This document shows, in pieces, positions 46,208-53,550 of a stretch of DNA of 64,000 nt (positions are counted from its first letter, which is position 1; each line of letters opens with the position of its first letter). The notes beneath the pieces are model-generated. The model had not been told where the DNA came from. It did no database searches and saw nothing but the letters and a program-made list of their open reading frames with translations. The translations under genes were made by a program, and so were the position numbers. Source of the DNA: Alphaproteobacteria bacterium (GTDB taxonomy: Bacteria; Pseudomonadota; Alphaproteobacteria; CAAGCB01; CAG-977); the NCBI GenBank assembly GCA_900768185.1, contig CAAGCB010000029.1, forward strand, positions 1 through 64,000, in the 5' to 3' direction.

Positions 46208-46282
46208 GAAAAAATCCTTTCGTTTATTTAAAACAAGGGTATTTTAAGATTGTTTTTCGTTTTTTTAAACAGGTATTCGACT

Positions 46283-46801
46283 ATGGAACAAAAGGTTATG
46301 CCGACATCGTCCGAACGGCTGCTGGAATATTTGGGCGAATTGGGGATTGAGTACGTCAATACGCCGCACGCCGCCGTTTTTACCGCCGAGGAGGGCGAAA
46401 AAGTCTGGAACGGCATCGCGGGTACACATTGTAAAAACCTGTTTTGCAAAGACGCGAAAGGCAAACTGTGGCTGATCGTCGCGCCCGCGATGAAACGCGT
46501 TGATCTGAAATCCGTTCCCGCGCGGATCGGATCGAAACGCCTGTCGTTCGGCAACGCGGATCTGCTGTTTGAAACGCTGGGCGTGTTCGGCGGATCGGTG
46601 ACGCCTTTTTCAATCATCAACGACACGGGCAATCGCGTCACCGTCGTTTTGGACAAGGAAATGATGGAACAGGAAAAAATCAATTTCCACCCGTTGGTCA
46701 ACACGGCGACGACAACCGTGACGCCGGACGGTTTGATGAAATTCATGCGCGCCTGCCGTCATGAACCGCTGATCGTTCCCGTTTGCGAAGGCGAAGCTTG
46801 A
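46283..46801 (+). CDS. YbaK/ProX-type aminoacyl-tRNA editing protein
   Basis: 172 residues of the YbaK/EbsC fold, closest in layout to stand-alone ProXp-ala/PrdX proteins that clear Ala-tRNA(Pro): YVNTPHAAVFTAEEG at the start, CKNLFCKDAKGKLWL with the Lys, and a GSVTPFSIINDTGNRV loop. ATG 46283 has CAGG 9 bases upstream. Divergent from the amidase operon. The substrate is inferred from family resemblance. Confidence 0.88.
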   Translation: MEQKVMPTSSERLLEYLGELGIEYVNTPHAAVFTAEEGEKVWNGIAGTHCKNLFCKDAKGKLWLIVAPAMKRVDLKSVPARIGSKRLSFGNADLLFETLGVFGGSVTPFSIINDTGNRVTVVLDKEMMEQEKINFHPLVNTATTTVTPDGLMKFMRACRHEPLIVPVCEGEA

Positions 46802-46826
46802 CAAACGCGTAAAAATATTACATAAT
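46798..46826 (+). promoter_or_regulatory. strong promoter ahead of the terminase gene
   Basis: -35 TTGACA (46798-46803, overlapping the stop codon of the editing gene), 17-bp spacer, -10 CATAAT (46821-46826). The -10 lies inside a 21-bp near-palindrome (46814-46834), which could be an operator. Confidence 0.7.
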
Positions 46827-46843
46827 GTGATATTGTTTCGGGT

Positions 46844-46877
46844 CTTCGGGGCTGATTGCTCCGAAGGCTTTTTTTTT
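46844..46877 (+). terminator. terminator hairpin in the terminase leader (possible attenuator)
   Basis: 9-bp stem with one G-T pair (46844-46852 with 46858-46866), then nine T (46869-46877). It lies about 10 bases after the predicted transcription start and 22 bases before the terminase ATG. It may end transcripts of the upstream gene or attenuate the terminase transcript. Confidence 0.75.
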
Positions 46878-46899
46878 ATGTTTTGAACGGGGAAGTAAA

Positions 46900-48213
46900 A
46901 TGGTCAACATCAAAATACCTTATAAATGGAAGCCCAGAAAGTACCAGCTGGATTTATGGCGTTATCTGGAAAACGGCGGAAAGCGCGCGGTCGCCGTATG
47001 GCACAGGCGCGCGGGCAAGGACAGCTTGTCCCTGAACTGGACGGCGGTGGCGGCGATGCGGCGCGTGGGCGTGTATTGGCACATGCTGCCTTTGCAGACC
47101 CAAGCCCGCAAAGTCGTTTGGGACGCGATCGACAAACAGGGCAGGCGCGTGATTGATCAGGTGTTTCCGAAAGCTTTACGCAAATCCATCAATTCGCAGG
47201 AAATGAAAATCGAACTGCTGAACGGGTCGATTTGGCAATGCGTCGGGTCGGACGGGTACAATTCGCTGGTCGGATCGAATCCCGTCGGCGTCGTGTTTTC
47301 GGAATATTCAATCGCCGATCCCGCCGCATGGGACTTTATTCGTCCTATTTTGGCGGAAAACGACGGGTGGGCGCTGTTTATCTATACGCCGCGGGGACGC
47401 AATCACGGACTGAAACTGTTTGAAACGGCGCAAAGTTCTGCCGATTGGTTCGCGCAAAAACTGGGCGTCGCCGAAACAAAAGCCATTCCGATATCCGCGG
47501 TTGACGCCGAACGCGCGGCGGGCATGGACGACGGCATTGTTCAGCAAGAATTCTTTTGCTCTTTTGACGCGGCGTTAAAAGGCAGTTATTACGGCACTTT
47601 GCTGAACGATCTGGAAAACGGCGGGCGCATCGGGGACGTGCCGTTCAATCCGGCTTTGCCCGTGACGACCGCATGGGATTTGGGGGTCGGGGACAGCACG
47701 GCGATCTGGTTTTATCAGCAAAACGGCGCAGAGGTTTTCATCATTGATTATTACGAAGCCAGCGGCGTCGGATTGGATCATTATGTCAAGGTGTTAAAGG
47801 ACAAGCCCTATGTCTACGCCGACGACAACATCTTTCCCCACGATATCCGCGTCCACGAATTGTCCAGCGGAAAAAGCCGGCTGGACATTCTGGCGGGGCT
47901 GGGGGTGCGGGGGCGCGTTTTGGAACGATCAAGCGTGGAAAGCGGTATCGCCGCGGTTCGTCTGCTGCTGCCCAGATGCCGGTTCGACAAGGAAAAGTGC
48001 GCCAAAGGTCTGGAAGCGTTGCGTCAGTATCAACGCGCATGGGACGATGTCCGCAAAGATTTTCAGCCTCGCCCGTTGCACGATTGGACAAGTCATGCCG
48101 CGGACGCTTTCCGCTATCTGGCGTCGGGAATCAGGGAACGGGCGCAAAACATGGAACGTCCGTACCGTCAGGCGATGCGGGATTACAGGGATTACGACCC
48201 GTTGGGCGACTGA
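46900..48213 (+). CDS. phage terminase large subunit
   Basis: 437 residues. ATPase domain with Walker A HRRAGKDS (about residues 35-42) and Walker B VVFSEY (near 131), followed by an RNase H-like nuclease domain with WDLGVGDST (near 260) and the C-terminal HDWTSHAADAFRY. Length and motifs are those of an intact packaging motor that pumps and cuts phage DNA. No small terminase, portal or capsid gene is nearby. GGGGAAG lies 4 bases before the ATG. It may be a relic of a prophage or a retained gene. Confidence 0.9.
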   Translation: MVNIKIPYKWKPRKYQLDLWRYLENGGKRAVAVWHRRAGKDSLSLNWTAVAAMRRVGVYWHMLPLQTQARKVVWDAIDKQGRRVIDQVFPKALRKSINSQEMKIELLNGSIWQCVGSDGYNSLVGSNPVGVVFSEYSIADPAAWDFIRPILAENDGWALFIYTPRGRNHGLKLFETAQSSADWFAQKLGVAETKAIPISAVDAERAAGMDDGIVQQEFFCSFDAALKGSYYGTLLNDLENGGRIGDVPFNPALPVTTAWDLGVGDSTAIWFYQQNGAEVFIIDYYEASGVGLDHYVKVLKDKPYVYADDNIFPHDIRVHELSSGKSRLDILAGLGVRGRVLERSSVESGIAAVRLLLPRCRFDKEKCAKGLEALRQYQRAWDDVRKDFQPRPLHDWTSHAADAFRYLASGIRERAQNMERPYRQAMRDYRDYDPLGD

Positions 48214-48240
48214 CCGCGGCGCGCCGACCGAAACGGGGGC

Positions 48241-48270
48241 TTGACTTTTATGAAAATATAATCACAATAT
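48241..48270 (+). promoter_or_regulatory. candidate promoter ahead of the tail-fibre gene
   Basis: -35 TTGACT (48241-48246) and weak -10 CAATAT (48265-48270), 18-bp spacer. The layout and several short strings match the terminase promoter. An alternative TATAAT lies at 48257-48262 but is too close to this -35. Confidence 0.4.
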
Positions 48271-48296
48271 GTTGTATCATGTCGGAAACGAATCAA

Positions 48297-48329
48297 GACG
48301 AGAGGATCTTTCTCCCCTCGTCTTTTTTT
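48297..48329 (+). terminator. terminator hairpin in the tail-fibre leader (possible attenuator)
   Basis: 9-bp stem with one mismatch (48297-48305 with 48314-48322) and seven T (48323-48329), 16 bases before the tail-fibre ATG. It could terminate the terminase transcript or attenuate the downstream gene. Confidence 0.75.
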
Positions 48330-48345
48330 ATTGAAAGGAGAAAAG

Positions 48346-49236
48346 ATGACGGTAAGCAGTCAAACAAACAAGGTGATTTATATCGGGAACGGGATTGCGA
48401 AAGAGTTTGCAATTCCGTTTCCTTTTTTGGAAAAGGAGCATTTAAAAGTCTATCAACTTTTGACCAATGTTCGGACGGATCGTAAAGATTGGACGATTGA
48501 CGGCGGCAATCTGGTGTTTGCGGACGCGCCGGAATCGGGGGCGGAGATCGCGATCGTGCGCGAAGTCCCCCTGACGCAGGAAACCGACTACCGCGACAAC
48601 GAGATTCTGCACGCGGAAACTTTGGAACGCGATTTTGACAAGCTGACGATGCAGGTTCAGCAGCTGGCGGAAAAATCCGAACGCGCCGTTACGGTCGACA
48701 TTTTTGACGACACGGCGGCTGACAGCTTGATCCCCGGCATCAGAAAAGCGGTGTCCGATTGTCAAAAGGCGGTTGAAACGACGGCGGAAAACGCGCGGAC
48801 GGCGACGGCGCGCGCCGATGCCGCAACTGATTCCGCAACAAATGCCGCGGCGTCGGAAACGAACGCGGCGGCGATGCTGGGAACAAAAGCGGACGCGGAC
48901 GGATCGAATATCGTTTTGTGCGAAGTCGCGCGCCGATATTTTACCGGTTTGAACATGCCCGATTTGTCGGCGGGAACAACCTATGGGTTCGGCGAAACCG
49001 TCACGACGGACGAGGACGGCTTTATCGAAATCGCGTGTTGCGCCTATTATAATGTGCAGGGGGAATTTTCCTTGAACGGACGAACCGTCCGCCTGTGCCA
49101 AAGCAACAACAACAGCTATTCCACCGTGGGGTGGGCGTTTTTTCCCGTTCCCGCCGGAACGGTTGTCAAGGGCGTGTCAACGCTGTCCGGATCGCCCGCC
49201 CATATTAAATTTTATCCGTGCAAGAAAGGAGCGTAA
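48346..49236 (+). CDS. phage tail fibre protein (T7-like N-terminal domain)
   Basis: 296 residues. The first ~120 match the T7 tail-fibre N-terminal domain: YIGNGIAKEFAIPFPFLEK, an IVREVPLTQETDYRDNE segment and ERDFDKLTMQVQQLAEK. An Ala/Thr-rich helical shaft (about residues 125-185) and a short C-terminal beta domain with several Cys follow. In phages this domain joins the fibre to the tail. ATG 48346 has AAAGGAG 5 bases upstream. It is one base from the chaperone gene. Confidence 0.85.
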   Translation: MTVSSQTNKVIYIGNGIAKEFAIPFPFLEKEHLKVYQLLTNVRTDRKDWTIDGGNLVFADAPESGAEIAIVREVPLTQETDYRDNEILHAETLERDFDKLTMQVQQLAEKSERAVTVDIFDDTAADSLIPGIRKAVSDCQKAVETTAENARTATARADAATDSATNAAASETNAAAMLGTKADADGSNIVLCEVARRYFTGLNMPDLSAGTTYGFGETVTTDEDGFIEIACCAYYNVQGEFSLNGRTVRLCQSNNNSYSTVGWAFFPVPAGTVVKGVSTLSGSPAHIKFYPCKKGA

Positions 49237-49237
49237 G

Positions 49238-49594
49238 ATGCTTGTTGTCAGAAAAAATCACATTGTTGACGAATGGGCGGAAACGCCCGCGCATTTGGAA
49301 AGAGCCGCAAAACTGGGACTGCGCGTTTATACGGGCGCGGTCGAATCGAAAAACGGCATTTTGTATGAAAAAGGGTTTGCTCCGGTCGATTCCGATAACG
49401 ATCTGGCGCGAAAAATCAGGCGGGAACGGGATCGTCTGTTAAGGGAAACCGACAAGTTTGTCTGCGTTCCGGATTTTCCGATAACGGCGGAAAAACGCGC
49501 GGAATATCAAGCCTATCGTCAGAAATTGCGCGATTTGCCGATGCAAACCGGTTTTCCGCGCAATATTGTTTTTCCCGTTGATCCCGCCGAATGA
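49238..49594 (+). CDS. phage tail assembly chaperone-like protein
   Basis: 118 residues. The C-terminal half (RRERDRLLRETDKFVCVPDFP, then an RAEYQAYRQKLRDL helix and GFPRNIVFPVDP) matches the tail assembly chaperone domain usually encoded next to tail fibres. The N-terminal half is unassigned. AAGGAG lies 6 bases before ATG 49238, which decides the start against an upstream in-frame ATG at 49163. Confidence 0.82.
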   Translation: MLVVRKNHIVDEWAETPAHLERAAKLGLRVYTGAVESKNGILYEKGFAPVDSDNDLARKIRRERDRLLRETDKFVCVPDFPITAEKRAEYQAYRQKLRDLPMQTGFPRNIVFPVDPAE

Positions 49595-49700
49595 AAATCC
49601 GAAACGGTCGCGCCCCTGTCGCGTCGGTTCCGTTTCATCGAAATCGCGCGGGCGGCGACGGCGGCGCAAAAACCCGCCGAATCCGCCCGCATTTTCCCCC

Positions 49701-49729
49701 TTTTCATTTCGCGCGGAATTTTATATAAT
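49701..49729 (+). promoter_or_regulatory. promoter for the small exported protein
   Basis: -35 TTTTCA (49701-49706), 17-bp spacer, perfect -10 TATAAT (49724-49729), 34 bases before the ATG. Confidence 0.55.
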
Positions 49730-49763
49730 CATTCTATAAACATTCAACCAAGGAGGGATTATC

Positions 49764-50120
49764 ATGAACAAATGCACATTCACAACCCTTGCGGCGTTGT
49801 CGTTTTTCATGCTCACCGCCGATGCGAACGCCTTGAATCTAAATCAAGATAGAATGCAAACTCATCTGAACAGGCAATTGACTGACGGCGGCAGCGGCGG
49901 CGGTGGCGGTGGCGGTGGCGGCGTTTCGGTCACGCCGCCCAAAACCGGCAACACGGGTTCGACATCGTCCGGTTCGACACCAGACACGACGACATCAGGC
50001 ACAACGACGTCTGTCGGACCGTCCGTGTTTTTGGATACGGCGATGCAAACGGCGACCGTGTCGGGCTGTCCGTCCGGAACGATCGTTTCGTCGGACGGTT
50101 GTTGTTGCGTCAAAGACTGA
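49764..50120 (+). CDS. small exported Gly/Thr-rich protein with a C-terminal CCC module
   Basis: 118 residues: signal peptide (cleavage near ADANA-LN, residue 24), a nine-Gly run, a Thr/Ser/Pro-rich low-complexity region (about residues 55-85) and a C-terminal module ending SDGCCCVKD. The module (CPSG...GCCC) recurs in the next gene. AAGGAGGG lies upstream of the ATG. Function unknown. The low-complexity part looks like a surface spacer or glycosylation region. Confidence 0.78.
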   Translation: MNKCTFTTLAALSFFMLTADANALNLNQDRMQTHLNRQLTDGGSGGGGGGGGGVSVTPPKTGNTGSTSSGSTPDTTTSGTTTSVGPSVFLDTAMQTATVSGCPSGTIVSSDGCCCVKD

Positions 50121-50150
50121 CGCGCCTTTGTTGATGAAAGGAGCATCACC

Positions 50151-51248
50151 ATGAAAAAATTTCTGTTACTGGCTGTCGCCGTCATGCTGGTCTTGCCCGC
50201 GGCGGCGAACGCCAAAGCGGTCAAGCTGGGGCGCGGCAAAGCCTATTCCATCAGCGGCGGGTCGACATTCGCGCAAAGCCAAAAAACAGCCGACTGTTCA
50301 ACCGACGCCGATTGCGGCAGCGGCAAAAAATGCGACAAGGGTTTCTGCATTGACAAACCCGAATGTACGACCAACAGCGAATGTCCGGCGGATAAAAAAT
50401 GCAGCGATTCGAAATGCGTTGATCCGTGCTTGGGCGTTTCCTGTCCGGGGACGAAAACCTGCGTCGCCGACAGCAATCATTCGTATATCTGCAAGGGCGA
50501 CGCCTGCGACGGCGTTTCGTGCGCCGCCAATTACGAAGCCCGCATCAAGGACGACAAAACCTGTTGTTGCGAGGCGTTGACCTGTCCGTCGGGACAGCGT
50601 ATGGAAAACGGCACTTGCGTTTCGATTTGTTCCGGCGTTTCGTGTAACGAAGCGTACAACCGTCCCGTCGCGAACGGCGATAATTGCTGTTGCGAATTCG
50701 ATTCGTCGTATTGTTCAAGCCAAGGTGGTAAAGTCTGGCATACTTTGTTGAAAAAATGCGTGGACGCGATGTGTCCGACGGGGTGCATCGGCGATTGCAC
50801 TCACGGGTGTCAGCAATGTTCAGAAGGTTACTACCTGACCATCGAAGGCAAATGCGATTCCTGTTCCAAGATCGAAAACTGCACGGCGTGCAACGGCACG
50901 TTTTTGGGACCCGAATGTGTCCAATGCGCCTCCGGTTACACGCTGAACGCCTCCGGACAATGTGAAAAAATCACCTGTCCCGACAACTGCAAAACGTGTT
51001 CGTCGTCCACGACCTGCACGACCTGCGACGCGGGCTACACATTGAGTGACGGCAAATGCAATGTAAAGTTTACGCTACCCGACACCAAAGGTATCTGCGG
51101 TAAAGGAACGATGTCGAACATGCAGGATTGTGGTTCGACGGGGTGCTGTCCGAAAGACCACTCGTGTTCCTATTATGCGAGTAAGAAGCTGGCAATGTGT
51201 TATCAATATAATATAACGGATCCGAAGCTAGAGACAGGCATTGACTAG
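50151..51248 (+). CDS. exported cysteine-rich protein with EGF/furin-like repeats
   Basis: 365 residues with a signal peptide ending at NAKA (residue 23) and more than 50 Cys. Three units of CxGVSC (PCLGVSC, ACDGVSC, ICSGVSC), two of them followed by a CCCE module, lead into furin/VSP-like repeats (CxxCxxGYxL...GxC) over about residues 210-305. The C-terminus has GCCPKDHSCSYY. Such Cys-rich repeats are typical of eukaryotic surface proteins and rare in bacteria. Disulfide bonds are expected outside the cytoplasm. AAAGGAG precedes the ATG; it is 30 bases from the previous gene. Function unknown. Confidence 0.85.
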   Translation: MKKFLLLAVAVMLVLPAAANAKAVKLGRGKAYSISGGSTFAQSQKTADCSTDADCGSGKKCDKGFCIDKPECTTNSECPADKKCSDSKCVDPCLGVSCPGTKTCVADSNHSYICKGDACDGVSCAANYEARIKDDKTCCCEALTCPSGQRMENGTCVSICSGVSCNEAYNRPVANGDNCCCEFDSSYCSSQGGKVWHTLLKKCVDAMCPTGCIGDCTHGCQQCSEGYYLTIEGKCDSCSKIENCTACNGTFLGPECVQCASGYTLNASGQCEKITCPDNCKTCSSSTTCTTCDAGYTLSDGKCNVKFTLPDTKGICGKGTMSNMQDCGSTGCCPKDHSCSYYASKKLAMCYQYNITDPKLETGID

Positions 51249-51267
51249 TTATTTGCGATAACTGAAA

Positions 51268-51300
51268 AAAAACAGCGGGGATTTTTCTCCGCTGTTTTTG
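51268..51300 (+). terminator. Rho-independent terminator of the Cys-rich gene pair
   Basis: 13-bp stem with one mismatch (51268-51280 with 51287-51299), loop ATTTTT, 3' T tract. A second A/T-flanked hairpin at 51301-51327 may serve the convergent minus-strand gene. Confidence 0.75.
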
Positions 51301-51392
51301 TTTTTTCCGAAACAGACGGAAAAAAACAGAAATTGCGACAGGGGCGGGCGGACTAGCCGAAAAGCGGGTGAACCGGCAAAAAATAAGAAGAG

Positions 51393-52679
51393 TCAATCGC
51401 TTTCATTGTCCTGTCGGTCAACGCCTTCGACGACGGCGCAGGATTTGGCTTTGTACGTCACCAGACGGCTGACGGGACAGGCGGTTTCGTCAACCTCGCC
51501 CGTAATGGCGGCGTGCAGTTCGTTCGCGGCGTTTTTACCGGACGCGACGGCTTCGACGATTGTCGAACCGCCGTGATTGCAGTCGCCCGCGTACACGACC
51601 CTTTCGGCTTCTTTTTTCGGGTCGGCTTTCGAACCGACCGCCATGACGACGCGCGCAAAGTCCGGACGTTTGATCGTCGTGTCGGGAATGTCCTCCAGCT
51701 TTGTGCCGTTAAAGCGGGTCTTGCAGGTGTAAAGCGTGTAGGTGTCGCCCGTTTTTTCGATTTTTTCAACACGCGTCATTGACGTGATGTCGATCGTTTT
51801 TTCCAACAGCCAAGCCCGTTCTCCGTCCGTCAGACGCATGTCGCAAACGCGGCGGCGGACAAACATTTCGACGTTTTGCGCCCCCGAATCCTTCGCCGTC
51901 ACGGCGCAGTCGGTTGCGACCGCTCCGCCGCCCAAAACGGCGACGTTGCCCTCTGTTTTGTATTTTTCGGGATCTTTCAAATAGTCCATAAAGGACACCG
52001 CCAAATCTTCGCCGGGGATTCCCATCGTCGCCGAATGCGGTTCGCCGACCGCGACGATGACGCCGTCGTATCCGTCTTTGAGCAGATCGACGGGGTTCGC
52101 CACGCGGCGGTTCGGTTTCAGCGTGATGTCGCCCAAAGTTTTGACGAAAGCCCAATCCTTTTCAATCACGGCGCGGGGCAGGCGGGCTTCGGGAATCAAT
52201 TTCGCCGCGCCGCCGACGGAATCTGACGATTCGAACACGGTGACGCTGTAGCCTTTGCGCGCCAGAACCGCCGCTGCCGCCAGTCCGGCGGGACCCGCGC
52301 CGACAATCGCGGCGTTTTTGCCGTTCGGCGCGACGGGAAGAGGCTGTTCAACGGCGTTCGCTTCCCGCGCTTTTTCCAAAATCGTCGCCTGAACGGCGGG
52401 AATTTTAATCGCGGTGTCGAACGCGCGGCGGGTGCACGCTTTCATGCAAAAACGGTCGGGGCAGGTCAGCCCGCACATTTGCCCCAGCGGGTTGGATTTC
52501 AAAATGATTTCGGCGGCGCGTCCGTAATCGGCGGGCGTCATGCCCTTTGCCGCCGCGATGAAATCGGCGGGCGAACAGTTGGCGGGACACGCTTTCATGC
52601 ACGGCTTTTCGGCGCAGTGCAGACATCTGTCCGTTTCGGCTTTCAGTTGCGTGTTCGTCAGGTAAAGTTTTTTGGTCAT
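51393..52679 (-). CDS. PreT/GltD-like FAD oxidoreductase
   Basis: 428 residues. The N-terminus has GltD/PreT-type iron-sulfur cysteines (CLHCAEKPCMKACPANC and CGLTCPDRFCMKAC). An FAD motif GAGPAGLAAAAVL near residue 128, an NAD(P)H motif GGGAVATDCA near 250, and a C-terminal GDCNHGGSTIVEAVASGK follow. This layout is that of the small subunit of dihydropyrimidine dehydrogenase (PreT) or glutamate synthase (GltD). Neither preA nor gltB is adjacent, so its partner is unknown. AAGGAG precedes the ATG. Confidence 0.85.
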   Translation of the reverse strand: MTKKLYLTNTQLKAETDRCLHCAEKPCMKACPANCSPADFIAAAKGMTPADYGRAAEIILKSNPLGQMCGLTCPDRFCMKACTRRAFDTAIKIPAVQATILEKAREANAVEQPLPVAPNGKNAAIVGAGPAGLAAAAVLARKGYSVTVFESSDSVGGAAKLIPEARLPRAVIEKDWAFVKTLGDITLKPNRRVANPVDLLKDGYDGVIVAVGEPHSATMGIPGEDLAVSFMDYLKDPEKYKTEGNVAVLGGGAVATDCAVTAKDSGAQNVEMFVRRRVCDMRLTDGERAWLLEKTIDITSMTRVEKIEKTGDTYTLYTCKTRFNGTKLEDIPDTTIKRPDFARVVMAVGSKADPKKEAERVVYAGDCNHGGSTIVEAVASGKNAANELHAAITGEVDETACPVSRLVTYKAKSCAVVEGVDRQDNESD

Positions 52680-52703
52680 TTCCGTAGCTCCTTGACGGGA
52701 AAA

Positions 52704-53399
52704 TCAGTGCCCGAACCGCCGTTTGAACGCCAGATTCAGCGTTGAAAACAAACGCATCAGAGGACGCAAAAAAGCCGGCGCGGCGGCGGCGGCGCAAAAA
52801 CGGACGGGGATTTTTTCCAGTCCCAAATCCAGCGCGATTCCCATGCGGTGATGTCCGTTGTCGACGCAGTCTTTCGATCCCGTCAGGCGGCAAAGCATGA
52901 TGTCGATCGGATCGCTGTCGCGGAATCCGTTTTCTTTGATGCTGCCGGCGATTCTGTCATATTCCGCGTCGCGTTCGGCGCGCGTCATGCGGCGGGACGA
53001 TTTTGTGAACGAATAGGCGTTTTCGCGCGTTTTAAAAGTGCGTTCGATTTTTAACGCTCTGATGTCTTGCGGACGGACGTGATAGACGTTTGAACCGTAA
53101 AAACGGATTCTGTTTCGCAGATTGCGGATAAACGGCGATAAAAAGTCGAATCGGCTGTTCGCGGGAACAAACGCCAGACGGACGGGAACGAAAGCCGAAC
53201 CGTTTTTTACAGCCCGATCCAACAGGGCGCGCCCGCACAGCAGGGCGTCCTTGTTTCCGCTGTCTTCGCGGCGCGGGTTGCGTCCCAGCAAAATCACGAT
53301 GCCGTCGTCGGAAAACGCGTTGCCGCCCGCATCGGGCAAGACCGAAACATCGTCGGCGGACAGTTCGTATATTTCCGAAGAAAGCACAGGACGGCGCAT
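52704..53399 (-). CDS. ParB/sulfiredoxin-like domain protein
   Basis: 231 residues. A segment near residues 165-205 (RDSDPIDIMLC..., then CVDNGHHRMGIALDLGL and IPVRF) matches the ParB/Srx-fold motif DGxHR. No helix-turn-helix or ParA partner is present, so this is unlikely to be a partition protein; many such proteins are nucleases or CTP/ATP-using enzymes. A short hydrophobic C-terminal region is followed by a basic tail. No clear ribosome-binding site upstream. 24 bases after the oxidoreductase start region, same strand. Function unknown. Confidence 0.72.
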   Translation of the reverse strand: MRRPVLSSEIYELSADDVSVLPDAGGNAFSDDGIVILLGRNPRREDSGNKDALLCGRALLDRAVKNGSAFVPVRLAFVPANSRFDFLSPFIRNLRNRIRFYGSNVYHVRPQDIRALKIERTFKTRENAYSFTKSSRRMTRAERDAEYDRIAGSIKENGFRDSDPIDIMLCRLTGSKDCVDNGHHRMGIALDLGLEKIPVRFCAAAAAPAFLRPLMRLFSTLNLAFKRRFGH

Positions 53400-53550
53400 G
53401 ACATATCGCTTTTTGTTGATGTTACGCCGTGGAATATAGTGTTTCGGCGGGATAAAGTCCAGCTTTATAAAACCCGAAAAACCGAAAAGACTTTTTTAAA
53501 CGGGCGAATTGTGATACTTTTCCGATATGTTGTTTTTTAGGAGGACGGCA

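Noticed and set aside
49601..49636. Inverted repeat GAAACGG/CCGTTTC as terminator of the phage genes
   Set aside because: A hairpin is possible but there is no T tract after it on the plus strand.
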